Notes: generated from the letters alone by a model not told the origin. Shown: positions 36,900-53,710, counted from the stretch's first letter. The stretch is DNA of 64,000 bases from CBIHON01 sp966211965 (GCA_966211965.1 CBIHON010000022.1:25674-89673), one strand, 5' to 3'. Numbers and translations: made by a program.

Positions 36900-37985
36900 A
36901 TGGGCATACGTACCGCGCTCTGGAAAGTGAGCGCCCAACCTCAACAACTTGCCGAATCGATACTAGCGAGCGAGAAGCTGCTTGAAGACATGATCGTTGC
37001 CAATCCTCAATTGCTTTCTGACGAATGGTTATTGATCGGACGTCAGGAAGATACGGGTTTTGGCGGACGCATCGACCTACTTGCTATCGCGCCGGACGGA
37101 ACGCTTGTACTCATTGAAATTAAGCGAGATCGCACGCCTCGGGAAGTAGTTGCCCAAGCCTTGGATTATGCAAGTTGGGTACAAACGCTCCATGCCGAAA
37201 ACATTGCTGGAATTTACAGTCGATTCGCGCCAAAAAGAAGTCTAGCAAATGATTTCCAAGATCGTTTCGGCCAAAAACTTGATGAGGAGACGATAAATGA
37301 AAACCATCAAATAGTCATTGTCGCCGGAACGCTCGATAGCAGTACTGAACGCATCATCAAGTATCTCAACGAGAGAAATATCGCCATTAATGTTTTGTGC
37401 TTCCAGGTCTTCAAGCACGGCAATGAACAACTCATCAGTCGGGCATGGTTGAACGATCCTTTGGTTTCGCAAGTAGCTGCGGCCACTGCTCCTGCCGGAC
37501 CTACCGAACCCTGGAACGGCGAGTTCTACCACTCCTTCGGCGCCAGTGAAACGCGATCCTGGGATGACGCGGTGGAATTCGGTTTCATATGTGGCGGGGG
37601 AAAGGCTTGGTACAGTAAAACCCTGCACCAGCTCACCCCGGGGGACCGCGTGTGGGTCAACGTTCCTGGCACCGGTTATGTCGGCGTTGGGCGTGTGACT
37701 GGACATGCGCAATCAGCGCTGAATTTCAAAGTTTCCACGCCCGAAGGCGAAAAGCCGATTCTCAACGTTGCTAAACGAGGCACCTACCATGCCGAGTTTC
37801 TGGACGATCCAGAACGCTGCGAATATTTCGTTCCGGTCCATTGGTTGCAAACCGTGCCATTGAACAATGCCGTGCAGGAGATCGGCTTATTCGGGAATCA
37901 GAATACCGTTTGCAGGCCGACGACCCCGAAATGGCGCTCCACCGTGGACAGATTAAAAGAACGCTTTACGGATTTCGACAAATGA
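36900..37985 (+). CDS. NucS/DUF91-like PD-(D/E)xK nuclease domain protein
   Basis: This 361-residue protein has a nuclease core near 56-90: GRIDLLAI with Asp59, then LVLIEIKRD with Glu73 and Lys75, matching the D...ExK active site of NucS/DUF91 endonucleases. The downstream EVVAQALDYASWV helix is also typical. The C-terminal half (about 200-361) contains VWVNVPGTGYVGVGRV and ends in a basic helix. I do not recognise it. Base composition is visibly more AT-rich than the megasynthase genes on both sides, and 232 AT-richer bases without a recognised gene precede it. It looks like an insertion into the cluster, perhaps a defence gene, and is unlikely to be biosynthetic. The ATG follows an A-rich stretch without a good ribosome-binding site. 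Confidence 0.7.
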   Translation: MGIRTALWKVSAQPQQLAESILASEKLLEDMIVANPQLLSDEWLLIGRQEDTGFGGRIDLLAIAPDGTLVLIEIKRDRTPREVVAQALDYASWVQTLHAENIAGIYSRFAPKRSLANDFQDRFGQKLDEETINENHQIVIVAGTLDSSTERIIKYLNERNIAINVLCFQVFKHGNEQLISRAWLNDPLVSQVAAATAPAGPTEPWNGEFYHSFGASETRSWDDAVEFGFICGGGKAWYSKTLHQLTPGDRVWVNVPGTGYVGVGRVTGHAQSALNFKVSTPEGEKPILNVAKRGTYHAEFLDDPERCEYFVPVHWLQTVPLNNAVQEIGLFGNQNTVCRPTTPKWRSTVDRLKERFTDFDK

Positions 37986-38051
37986 GATCTGGTACGCGGC
38001 CAATCGATAGAAACTGGGCGAAGCCTCTATATCCCCTCGTACCCTATCATC

Positions 38052-38126
38052 GTAGGATAGGGGTAACCCATCATGACCAACCGCACACATGATGGGTTAC
38101 TCAAAAAGCCGCTCCACCCATCCTAC
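38052..38126. repeat. Palindromic repeat (family R1), diverged copy
   Basis: It begins GTAGGATAGGGGTAACCCATC at 38052 and ends CGCTCCACCCATCCTAC at 38126. The left arm is shorter than in other R1 copies. It lies between the nuclease gene and the last NRPS gene. An ATG at 38089, in frame with the NRPS, falls inside the repeat and is not taken as the start. Confidence 0.7.
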
Positions 38127-38157
38127 GCAAAATTACCCAGCATACGTACACACCCAC

Positions 38158-45411
<7,254 letters not shown>

Positions 45412-45455
45412 GCTTGTTCGGACCAGTCGCGGTAAGGTAGTATCTACCGTCAGAG

Positions 45456-45481
45456 GGGCGCTCCCGAGCGAGCGCTCTTTT
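45456..45481 (+). terminator. Intrinsic terminator of the biosynthetic cluster
   Basis: GGGCGCTC (45456-45463) pairs with GAGCGCTC (45470-45477) over eight positions including one G-U pair. The loop is six bases and TTTT follows. It lies 45 bases after the stop of the terminal NRPS gene, marking the likely end of the cluster transcript. Confidence 0.65.
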
Positions 45482-45526
45482 CCATTGAGTGGAAGCCCTG
45501 CCGCAACAATGTGATAAGGGTGCAGA

Positions 45527-46459
45527 ATGCCAGAGCCAAGCCCGAATGCCGGCGCCGAAAAAAAAATTGGCGCCATCGACGTCCGCCGTTTGTGGCCTGT
45601 GCTTGTTCTATGGCTCCTTGCTGCGGCACAGCATTTCTGGATCACGCCGCAGCTTGAGCGTCTGCCCGCCGATTATGCGGAAGAAACCAGTTTCGCCGCC
45701 CACTCCCGCTTCCGGGAGACCCCGACCTCGCCCTGGGTCAATTCGACCCTGACAGCCCGCCGTGTGGACCAGACCCTCATGGCATCCGCGTCGCACGCGA
45801 TCATCCAGGGCGATCTGCATTGGACCAACGACGCCGGCGTGGTGGAATACGAAAACACCGGCGTGTATGGCGTGGACCGGTACACGCGCATGAATCTGCC
45901 GGGATATGGCGATGTCGTGCGAACCGGCCCGTTTCTCTTTCCCCTGCATACCCAGCCCACGACGTATCGCTATTGGGACCCGCTATTCATCGGCGGCCGC
46001 GTCGCCACCTACGAGCGTGCCAGTAACGTAGACGGCGTGCCGGTTTACGTTTTTCGCTTTACGGCAAGCGCATTGGATGAAAGCGCCGGCTATAGCCAAC
46101 TGCCGGACGTGCCCCAGCGCTATCGTGTCCATACCGACGGACATGGCACCATGTGGATCGAACCCGTATCCGGCATCGTGGTGGATTACGAAGAACAAGG
46201 CATCAGTTATTTTGTTGAACCGGCCACCGGCAAGCGCATCGCCGAGTTCTATCTCTGGAACGACCGTTACACGCAGCAAACCAGATCCGCAAAAGTCGAA
46301 CAAGCCGTAGCGGCCCGCCGGTGGATCATGGCGCTTGAAATCTGGGCGCCAGCCGCCTTGCTGCTGGCCGGCCTGGCTTGGCTGGTGGTCGTGTTGAGGG
46401 CCAAGGCGCCGCAACACGCTACTGCGATATCCCCCGCCCTCACCGGAGAGCCCTCATGA
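45527..46459 (+). CDS. DUF3068-like (PorA family) membrane-anchored protein
   Basis: This 310-residue protein has a cytoplasmic head, a membrane helix near 25-40 (LWPVLVLWLLAAAQ), a large extracytoplasmic domain, and a second helix near 275-293 (APAALLLAGLAWLVVVL). Conserved-looking patches include YGVDRYTRMNLPG, YRYWDP and VDGVPVYVFRF, which resemble DUF3068. That family is named PorA from actinobacteria, but nothing here looks like a porin. Its ATGA overlap with the hybrid kinase gene downstream suggests co-expression and perhaps a sensory or accessory role for the kinase. It follows the NRPS terminator, so it belongs to the next operon. Confidence 0.6.
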   Translation: MPEPSPNAGAEKKIGAIDVRRLWPVLVLWLLAAAQHFWITPQLERLPADYAEETSFAAHSRFRETPTSPWVNSTLTARRVDQTLMASASHAIIQGDLHWTNDAGVVEYENTGVYGVDRYTRMNLPGYGDVVRTGPFLFPLHTQPTTYRYWDPLFIGGRVATYERASNVDGVPVYVFRFTASALDESAGYSQLPDVPQRYRVHTDGHGTMWIEPVSGIVVDYEEQGISYFVEPATGKRIAEFYLWNDRYTQQTRSAKVEQAVAARRWIMALEIWAPAALLLAGLAWLVVVLRAKAPQHATAISPALTGEPS

Positions 46460-49400
46460 AACCACGCATGGGTTTGACGCTCCGGATAACCCTGGTCTTC
46501 ATCATGTTCGGCGGCATGCTGCTGGCCGGCGTGGGCGTCCTCTCCTATCGCAGCGGCTATGATGCGCTGAAGGCGGCGGCCATTTCGGAACTGCTCTCGT
46601 CCGCACTTCTGAAAGAATCCCAGATTAACAACTGGGTCGCCGAACAGGTCTCCGATGTAAGAGTCATTGCCGAGTCGCCTGCCTTGCGGGAAGCCTTGAA
46701 TTCGCTTGCCGCCGCCGCGCCGGGGTCGGAGGCCGCGCGGCTGGCCCGCGCGCGAGTGGTCGGCGAACTGAAACCGCATACGGAAGCTTTATTGCGCACG
46801 CATCCGCTGTTGGCAATCGTCGATCCCGACACCGGCAAATTCCTTGCCGCCACCGACCCCGCCATCGAAGGCCGATCCGCGGCCGATGAACCTTATTTCG
46901 TCAACAGCAAGGCTGTCGCCTATGTCCAGGGTCCGCATGCCTCTTCTCTGATGCACGGCCCCGCGCTCGCCATCGGAACGCCGTTGCGCTCGGCGCAGGG
47001 ACGTCTATTGGGAGTCCTGGTCGGGTGGACCGGCCTGGGCGAAATCAATAACATCGTCCAACAGCGCAGCGGCTTGCACTACTCGGATGACGCTTACCTT
47101 GTGAACCCCGCTTACGAATTCATTACGCAACCGCGCTTCATGGCCCTGCCGGCGGTACTGCGGGAAAAGGTGCATACGGAGGCAGTCAAGCGCTGCCTGG
47201 CCGGCAACAGCGGCGTGATACTCAGTACCGACTACCGCGGCACGCCTGCCATCACCGTGTACCGCTGGCTGCCGAAACACAAACTCGGCCTGATTACCAA
47301 GATCGACCAGGGGGAAGCATTTATCCTGGCGCATGACTTTGGCCGGGCCATCATCGTCATCAGCCTGCTGGTGCTGCTGGCGACATCGGTGGCAGCCGTG
47401 GCGCTGGCGCGCACGATCACCCGCCCGGTGCTTGCCCTGCAAGCCGGGGTAGCACGTTTCGGGCAAGGCGAGCTGGAGGTGCGGTTGCCGGAAAATTCGG
47501 CCAATGAGTTGGGCCTGCTGGCCCGCGAATTCAACAACATGGCGGCGGCCATCGCCGAGAAAGAAACGCAATTGCGTGCCAACGCAGCGCAATTGGAGCA
47601 ACGGGTACAGGAACGCACGCAGACATTGCAGCGCCAGGCCGACCTGCTTGAGCTTGCGCATGACGCGATCATCGTGTGCAATGCAGACGGCGCCATCCTG
47701 TTCTGGAATCGCGGTGCGCAAGAGATGTACGGCTGGAGCGGGGAAGAAACCATCGGCCGGCACATGCATGCCTTGTTCCAGACCAAGTTTCCCGCATCCA
47801 TGGGTGAGGTCAACCCGAACAGCCTCAAGACCGGCCGCTGGGAAGGCGAACTAATCCATACCCGCCGCGACGGCAAGCGCATCGTGGTCGCATCCCGCCA
47901 GGCATGGAGGTACGACGAGCGCGGTCAACCCACGGTCGCGCTGACCATCAACAGCGACATTACCGAACACAAGCTGGTCCAGGAAGAACTGAACCGGTTT
48001 TTCGACCTGTCGCTCGATCTGTTATGCATCGCCTCCTTCGACGGCTACTTCAGGCGCCTTAACCCGGCATGGGAAAAGGTGCTGGGGTATACGCTGGCGG
48101 AGCTGATCGGGCGTCCTTACCTGGATTTCATCCATCCCGACGACCGCCCGGGCACCCAAATCGAAGCGCAGCGGCAGGCTATCGGCTTTCAAGCCGTTTC
48201 TTTCGAAAACCGCTATCGCTGCAAAGACGGTTCTTACAGATGGCTGTCCTGGCAAGCCGTGCCGACCATGGACCATTCGCTCATCTATGCCGTGGCGCAC
48301 GACATCACCGAACGCAAGCAGGCGGAACGGGAGTTGCGGCAGAGCGAGGAACGCACGCGCCTGATCGTCGACACTGCTTACGACGGCTACATCGCGATCG
48401 ACGCCGCGGGCTTGATCAGGGATTGGAACCGGCAGGCCGAAACGATTTTCGGCTGGCACCATACCGAAGTATTGGGGCAGCCGGTCTACGAAACGATTAT
48501 TCCCCCCCAATACCGCGCGGCCCACCTGTGCGGCATGCGCCGCTTCCTGGCCACCGGCGAAGCTTCGGTGTTGAACAAGCCGGTGGAAGTCACCGCCTTG
48601 CATCGGCACGGCCACGAGTTTCCCGTAGAGTTGACGATCTCCCCCATCCGGCAAGGCGATACCTTCATCTTCAGCGCCTTCGTACGCGACATTACCGAAC
48701 GCAAACGGGCACAAGAGGAATTGACAATCGCGAAAGAAGCAGCCGAGGCGGCGACGCGCGCCAAGAGCGAATTCCTGGCCAACATGAGCCATGAAATCCG
48801 CACGCCGATGAACGGTGTGATCGGATTGACCGATATCGTCCTGAAGACGCAACTGACGCAGCAGCAGCACGAATACATGACGCTCATCAAGTCATCCGCC
48901 GACTCCCTGCTGCGCCTGTTGAACGACATTCTCGATTTTTCCAAGATGGAAGCCCGCAAGCTCGCACTCGATGTGATCGAATTCGATCTGCGCGAATCGA
49001 TCGGCGATACCCTCAAGGCATTTTCCGCCGATGCCAACAAAAAAGGACTGGAGCTGACTTACCATGTCGCGCAGGATGTGCCGAGCATCCTGGTGGGCGA
49101 TCCTGGCCGCCTGAGTCAGATCATCGTCAACCTGACCGGCAACGCCCTCAAATTCACCAGGCAAGGCGAAGTGGTTCTGCGCGTGACGCAAGAGTCGCAT
49201 CAGCATGCATCGATATTGCTGCACTTCAGTATTTCCGATACCGGAATCGGCATTCCCGAAGAGCAGCAAGCCTACATTTTCAACGCCTTCGCCCAGGCCG
49301 ACAGTTCGACCACGCGCCAGTACGGCGGCACCGGGCTCGGCTTGGCCATTGTGTCCCAACTCGTCAACCTGATGCACGGCACAATCGAGCTCGACAGCGC

Positions 49401-50703
49401 GCCGGGTAAAGGCACCACTTTCCATTTTACGGTCCGGCTAGGCTTGCCCCAGCACCAGCCGGTAACTGCCCAGCCGTCGCAACCGGCGTTGAAAGACATG
49501 CCGGTGCTGGTGGTCGACGACAACCATGCCAACCGGCAGATTCTCGCCGAAATTTTAAGCAGCTGGGATATGCGCCCGGTCCTGGTGGAACACGGCGAAC
49601 AGGCCTTGGCCGAACTACAGCGCGCCGCAGCCCTTGGCGCCGGTTTCCCATTGGTGCTGCTCGATGCGCAAATGCCTCGGCTCGACGGCTTTCAACTGGC
49701 AACCGCGATCCAGTCGATGCCCAGAGTGAACAATGCCGTCATCATGATGCTCTCCTCAAGCGACGTATCCGGAGAAATCGCGCGCTGCAAAGCCTTGGGC
49801 ATCGAGCACTTTCTCACGAAGCCGGTCAAGCCGTCGGAGCTGTTCAACGCAATCATGGCCACAACCGGGACCGTCTCCAATAAAAAATCGGATATTGCAG
49901 ACAGCATGCCGGCCCAGCCTTCGCAGCCGCCGCGTCTCCTGAAAATACTGGTGGCGGAAGACCACCCGGTCAACCAAAAACTGATGACGGCTATTTTGCG
50001 TGAAAGAGGGCATACGGTCGCGATTGCCAGCAATGGCCATGAAGTCTTGCAATTGTTCGACCAGGAACCGTTCGACGTGATCTTGATGGATGGCCAGATG
50101 CCGGAGATGGATGGCTATCAGGCTGCCCGTGAAATTCGGAAGCGCGAGCAATCGACCGGACAGCACATCCGCATCATCGCCGTAACAGCCCATGCAATGA
50201 AGCAAGACCGGGAAACGTGCCTTGCGGCAGGCATGGACGACTACGTGTCAAAGCCGATCTATCCCAGCCAGTTGCTGGAAAAGCTGGAGATGGGACAGAG
50301 CGCCGCTGGCGCTCCGGTCTCCCCGACCCAGGCGGCCAAGCCCGCAACGCCCTCCACCGCAAGAGCATTCGATGCCGGCGGCGCATTGCAAAGAGCGCGC
50401 GGCAAGGAGGCGCTTCTGAAACAGCTGGCCGAGGTCTTCCTGCTGGATTTGCCTAGCGCGTTGACCGATATCGATACCGCCGTCACAGACAATGATGCAC
50501 AACGGATCGAACGCGCCGCCCATCGGCTGAAAGGGGCTGCCGTCAACCTGTGCGCGGATGCGCTGGCACAGGCCGCGGAACAGCTGGAACAGTGCGGCCG
50601 GCTGCAGGCTTTCGACCAGACCCGGGAAGCCCAGCAGCAACTGGTTACACGCGCGTCCGAATTGGCTGCTGAACTAAGAACATTCGTTGGAGGGGCCGCA
50701 TGA
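46456..50703 (+). CDS. Membrane hybrid histidine kinase: Cache-HAMP-PAS-HisKA-HATPase-REC-REC-Hpt
   Basis: This 1415-residue kinase has transmembrane helix 1 near 9-30, an extracytoplasmic Cache-like sensor (about 35-290), helix 2 near 297-320 (IIVISLLVLLATSVAAVAL) and HAMP. Three PAS segments follow (about 395-510, 515-625, 630-750; each ends in a DITEH/DITER motif). HisKA has MSHEIRTPMNGV with phospho-His near 779. HATPase has NALKF, DTGIG and GTGLGLAI. Receivers have phospho-Asp near 1069 (LLDAQMPRLDG) and 1211 (LMDGQMPEMDG). Hpt has HRLKG near 1355. The ATG at 46456 has GGAGAG five bases upstream and overlaps the preceding stop. It overlaps the REC-GGDEF gene by ATGA, so its phosphate probably goes to that regulator. 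The ligand is unknown. Confidence 0.93.
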   Translation: MKPRMGLTLRITLVFIMFGGMLLAGVGVLSYRSGYDALKAAAISELLSSALLKESQINNWVAEQVSDVRVIAESPALREALNSLAAAAPGSEAARLARARVVGELKPHTEALLRTHPLLAIVDPDTGKFLAATDPAIEGRSAADEPYFVNSKAVAYVQGPHASSLMHGPALAIGTPLRSAQGRLLGVLVGWTGLGEINNIVQQRSGLHYSDDAYLVNPAYEFITQPRFMALPAVLREKVHTEAVKRCLAGNSGVILSTDYRGTPAITVYRWLPKHKLGLITKIDQGEAFILAHDFGRAIIVISLLVLLATSVAAVALARTITRPVLALQAGVARFGQGELEVRLPENSANELGLLAREFNNMAAAIAEKETQLRANAAQLEQRVQERTQTLQRQADLLELAHDAIIVCNADGAILFWNRGAQEMYGWSGEETIGRHMHALFQTKFPASMGEVNPNSLKTGRWEGELIHTRRDGKRIVVASRQAWRYDERGQPTVALTINSDITEHKLVQEELNRFFDLSLDLLCIASFDGYFRRLNPAWEKVLGYTLAELIGRPYLDFIHPDDRPGTQIEAQRQAIGFQAVSFENRYRCKDGSYRWLSWQAVPTMDHSLIYAVAHDITERKQAERELRQSEERTRLIVDTAYDGYIAIDAAGLIRDWNRQAETIFGWHHTEVLGQPVYETIIPPQYRAAHLCGMRRFLATGEASVLNKPVEVTALHRHGHEFPVELTISPIRQGDTFIFSAFVRDITERKRAQEELTIAKEAAEAATRAKSEFLANMSHEIRTPMNGVIGLTDIVLKTQLTQQQHEYMTLIKSSADSLLRLLNDILDFSKMEARKLALDVIEFDLRESIGDTLKAFSADANKKGLELTYHVAQDVPSILVGDPGRLSQIIVNLTGNALKFTRQGEVVLRVTQESHQHASILLHFSISDTGIGIPEEQQAYIFNAFAQADSSTTRQYGGTGLGLAIVSQLVNLMHGTIELDSAPGKGTTFHFTVRLGLPQHQPVTAQPSQPALKDMPVLVVDDNHANRQILAEILSSWDMRPVLVEHGEQALAELQRAAALGAGFPLVLLDAQMPRLDGFQLATAIQSMPRVNNAVIMMLSSSDVSGEIARCKALGIEHFLTKPVKPSELFNAIMATTGTVSNKKSDIADSMPAQPSQPPRLLKILVAEDHPVNQKLMTAILRERGHTVAIASNGHEVLQLFDQEPFDVILMDGQMPEMDGYQAAREIRKREQSTGQHIRIIAVTAHAMKQDRETCLAAGMDDYVSKPIYPSQLLEKLEMGQSAAGAPVSPTQAAKPATPSTARAFDAGGALQRARGKEALLKQLAEVFLLDLPSALTDIDTAVTDNDAQRIERAAHRLKGAAVNLCADALAQAAEQLEQCGRLQAFDQTREAQQQLVTRASELAAELRTFVGGAA

Positions 50704-51605
50704 GAATATTGATTGCCGACGATGAACCGGTATCCCTGCTGTATTTGCAGGATGCTTTGACGGACTGGGGGTACGAGGTCATCGCCGTATCCGACGGGTT
50801 AAGCGCATGCGACATCCTGCAGCGCGCCGATACGCCGATGCTGGCGATCCTGGACTGGATGATGCCGGGCATGGACGGCATCGACGTATGCCGCACCATT
50901 CGCGAAAACGTCAAAGATCGCTATATCTACCTGATCATGCTGACGACCAGGAGCGAAACCGCGTTTGTCGTCGAAGCGATGAATGCCGGCGCGGACGATT
51001 TCATCCGCAAGCCCTTCGCCGTCGAAGAACTACGTGTCCGGGTCCGCGCCGGCAGCCGCATTTGCAAGCTGGAGCAAGAGCTTCGGATCAAAGCAACGCA
51101 TGACGCCTTGACCGGTCTTTACAACCGGGGCGCGATCATCGACATCCTGCAGCGGGAAGTGGCGCGGCATGATCGCGACATGCGCGGAATCGCCGTCATT
51201 TTTGCGGATATCGACCACTTCAAACGCACCAATGACGACTACGGCCATCTGGCCGGCGACGCGGTCCTGCGTGAAGTGGCCCGGCGCATGGGCGCCGTAT
51301 TGAGGCCATACGACTCGCTGGGCCGATACGGCGGAGAAGAACTCATGATCGTACTGCCGGCATGCGATGCCGGCGGTGCGCTCGAGGTAGCCGAACGCGT
51401 CAGGGCGAGCGTTGCCCAAGACCCCGTCGCCACGGACTTCGGCATGATTGCGACATCCATCAGCATCGGCGTGGGAGTGATCGACAGCGGGAAAACCCTG
51501 TCCTTGGGCGACCTTATTCATCTCGCCGACACGGCGCTCTATCGAGCCAAGGACAATGGACGCAATCGGGTCGAACTGGCAGTTTGTCTGGAGGAGGAAA
51601 AATGA
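50700..51605 (+). CDS. Response regulator diguanylate cyclase (REC-GGDEF)
   Basis: This 301-residue protein makes cyclic di-GMP from two GTP when phosphorylated. The receiver (about 1-120) has IADDEP, phospho-Asp in ILDWMMPGMDG and the KP loop FIRKPFA. The GGDEF domain (about 135-298) has THDALTGLYNRG and FADIDHFKRTND, and the active-site loop reads GGEEL. An allosteric I-site RPYD lies five residues before it, so product inhibition is expected. The start overlaps the stop of the kinase gene by ATGA, and the stop overlaps the chemoreceptor start the same way. The cognate kinase is very likely the neighbour. Confidence 0.93.
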   Translation: MRILIADDEPVSLLYLQDALTDWGYEVIAVSDGLSACDILQRADTPMLAILDWMMPGMDGIDVCRTIRENVKDRYIYLIMLTTRSETAFVVEAMNAGADDFIRKPFAVEELRVRVRAGSRICKLEQELRIKATHDALTGLYNRGAIIDILQREVARHDRDMRGIAVIFADIDHFKRTNDDYGHLAGDAVLREVARRMGAVLRPYDSLGRYGGEELMIVLPACDAGGALEVAERVRASVAQDPVATDFGMIATSISIGVGVIDSGKTLSLGDLIHLADTALYRAKDNGRNRVELAVCLEEEK

Positions 51606-53323
51606 AACTCGCAAACATGAAAATTGGCGTGCGCATGAGCCTGGGATTTGGCTTGGTGCTGGCTCTTCTGATATGCGTGGCAGCGCTCGGCATTAGCGGC
51701 ATGAGCCGCACCAACAGCGCCTTGCACCATGTGGTCGACGTTAATGACTACAAGATGGATCTAATAGTAGAAATGGTGGAATCGATACACATCGTAACGC
51801 GAGTGATGCGTACCGTTGCGCTGCTCAGCGACGAAGCGGCAGCCGGCGTGGAACAACAGAAAATCGTCGAGGCGCGCGAAAAATACAATGTCGCGTTTGC
51901 CACTCTCGAAAAACTGCCGCTGGATCAGGCAGGCAAGGATTTCGTTGCCAGGCTAAAGGAAAATCAACTCGAGACACGGCCGCTCACCGACAGGTTCATT
52001 GCGTTAGCCAAGACCAATAAGGAAGAAGCAATCCATCTGTTGATGAAACAGGCCATCCCGGCGACAGCGAAGTGGCAGACCACCTTGCATGATTTCATGG
52101 CGCTGGAAAAAGAAAAAAACAAAAAAGGCGCGGAAGACGCCGAGGCAAGCTACCATGCCGCCCTGATGTGGATGCTTGGGTTGACCGGCCTCGCGTTATT
52201 GTTAGGAATTCTCATTGCCTGGCTATGCACGCGCTCGATTACCCGTCCTTTGGCTACCGCCGTAAAAGTCGCACAAACCGTTGCCGCGGGGGATTTGAGC
52301 AGCCGCATCGAGGTCAATTCAACCGAAGAGACCGGACAATTACTCCAGTCGTTAAAGCAGATGAACGATAGCCTGGTTCGGATTGTCGGCGAAGTGCGCA
52401 ACGGCACCGACACCATCGCCACCGCATCGGGCCAGATCGCCTCCGGCAATCTCGACCTGTCCTCGCGCACCGAACAGCAAGCCGGCTCGCTCGAAGAAAC
52501 CGCCTCATCCATGGAGGAGTTGACCGGTACCGTCAAGCAAAACGCCGACAACGCGCGGCAGGCAAACCAGTTGGCGGTGTCGGCTTCCGATGTCGCCCTC
52601 AAGGGCGGCGCGGTCGTGTCGCAAGTGGTCGACACCATGGGCTCGATCAACGACTCGGCGAAAAAAATCGCCGACATCATCGGCGTGATCGACGGCATCG
52701 CCTTCCAGACCAATATCCTGGCCTTGAATGCGGCGGTGGAAGCGGCACGGGCCGGCGAACAGGGGCGCGGCTTTGCGGTGGTCGCGGGCGAAGTGCGCAA
52801 CCTGGCGCAGCGCTCGGCGGCGGCAGCCAAGGAAATCAAGACCTTGATCAGCGACTCGGTCGAGAAAGTCGATGCCGGCACCAGGCTGGTCGATCAGGCC
52901 GGGGCGACCATGGATGAGATTGTGGAAAGCGTCAAGCGGGTCAGCGACATTATCAGCGAGATCACGGCAGCGAGCCAGGAGCAGACCTCGGGCATCGAGC
53001 AGATCAATCAGGCGATTGCGCAGATGGATGAGGTCACGCAGCAGAATGCCTCGCTGGTGGAAGAGGCCGCCGCAGCCGCAGAGTCGCTGCAGGCGCAAGC
53101 CGGGCATCTTCAGGAAGTGGTCAGCGTGTTCAAACTCGACAGCGCCGGCACGCCAACGGCCGCCAAGCTCAGCACGGTAAAGCAGCGTTCGGCTGCGGCC
53201 GCTACCGCCACCAGGCGAGCGTTGCAGCCAACCACAATCGCTGCCGCGCGGACCGATGCCGCTGTGGCACGGCAATCTCCAGTCGTACCGACAACAAGCG
53301 GTGCCGAGTGGGAAGAGTTTTGA
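51602..53323 (+). CDS. Methyl-accepting chemotaxis protein with WEEF tether
   Basis: This 573-residue chemoreceptor has transmembrane helix 1 near 10-30 and a periplasmic four-helix-bundle sensor (about 35-185). The second helix is near 190-210 (MWMLGLTGLALLLGILIAWL), followed by HAMP (ITRPLATAVKVAQTVAAGDL) and a long signalling coiled coil. The hairpin tip has FQTNILALNAAVEAARAGEQ. The C-terminus is WEEF, resembling the pentapeptide that tethers CheR and CheB. The ATG overlaps the GGDEF stop. Placement after a kinase and cyclase suggests that the operon links taxis to c-di-GMP signalling. The ligand is unknown. Confidence 0.93.
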   Translation: MKLANMKIGVRMSLGFGLVLALLICVAALGISGMSRTNSALHHVVDVNDYKMDLIVEMVESIHIVTRVMRTVALLSDEAAAGVEQQKIVEAREKYNVAFATLEKLPLDQAGKDFVARLKENQLETRPLTDRFIALAKTNKEEAIHLLMKQAIPATAKWQTTLHDFMALEKEKNKKGAEDAEASYHAALMWMLGLTGLALLLGILIAWLCTRSITRPLATAVKVAQTVAAGDLSSRIEVNSTEETGQLLQSLKQMNDSLVRIVGEVRNGTDTIATASGQIASGNLDLSSRTEQQAGSLEETASSMEELTGTVKQNADNARQANQLAVSASDVALKGGAVVSQVVDTMGSINDSAKKIADIIGVIDGIAFQTNILALNAAVEAARAGEQGRGFAVVAGEVRNLAQRSAAAAKEIKTLISDSVEKVDAGTRLVDQAGATMDEIVESVKRVSDIISEITAASQEQTSGIEQINQAIAQMDEVTQQNASLVEEAAAAAESLQAQAGHLQEVVSVFKLDSAGTPTAAKLSTVKQRSAAAATATRRALQPTTIAAARTDAAVARQSPVVPTTSGAEWEEF

Positions 53324-53344
53324 ATCAATCGGCTCAACCCCTAC

Positions 53345-53379
53345 GATTTTCCGGGAGTAAATGAGAACACGGGAAAATC
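53345..53379 (+). other. Hairpin after chemoreceptor gene
   Basis: GATTTTCC (53345-53352) and GGAAAATC (53372-53379) can form an 8-base stem 22 bases after the chemoreceptor stop. No T-run follows, so it may stabilise the 3' end and is not a clear terminator. Confidence 0.3.
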
Positions 53380-53437
53380 CGCATCATGAACTCGCAAAGA
53401 CAGCGCTCAGTCTAAAGTTCACCCATAGGAGATGACC

Positions 53438-53710
53438 ATGCGCACCGTCGTTTTGTTGTTCTTCAGCGCAGGCTTGCTTGCCGCCTGCGCCACTCCGGAA
53501 GAACAAGCCGTGCAAGCGCAACGGCAGATGGACTATATGATGCGAGTCTACGGTCCTGCCTGCGAAAAATTGGGCTATACGCTTCAAACAGATCTGTGGC
53601 GCAACTGCATCCTCCAACTCAGCGCGAAAGACGATTTCGAACGCTATCAGCGATATTCCTATCCCGACTACCCGCCTTTCTTCTGGCGGGGTTGGCGGCA
53701 TTGGCCTTAG
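53438..53710 (+). CDS. Small predicted lipoprotein
   Basis: This 90-residue protein has a lipoprotein signal: MRTVVLLFFSAGLLAAC, with the lipobox LAAC placing the acylated Cys at residue 17. The mature part has a helix rich in Gln and Met (EEQAVQAQRQMDYMMRVY), two more Cys, and an aromatic C-terminus (YSYPDYPPFFWRGW). The TAGGAG site at 53426-53431 fits the ATG at 53438 better than the ATG six bases earlier. Function is unknown. Confidence 0.75.
   Translation: MRTVVLLFFSAGLLAACATPEEQAVQAQRQMDYMMRVYGPACEKLGYTLQTDLWRNCILQLSAKDDFERYQRYSYPDYPPFFWRGWRHWP

Noticed and set aside
38089..38157. Earlier start of the terminal NRPS inside the palindromic repeat
   Set aside because: These 23 codons are repeat-derived and not part of a C domain. 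The ATG at 38158 directly precedes the conserved start.
45527..46459. True porin, as the PorA family name suggests
   Set aside because: The protein has two hydrophobic helices and a soluble domain, no beta-barrel pattern and no terminal aromatic residue.
51362..51601. Extension of the chemoreceptor upstream by 80 codons
   Set aside because: The extension overlaps the GGDEF gene in another frame. The ATG at 51602 gives a normal receptor N-terminus and an ATGA overlap.
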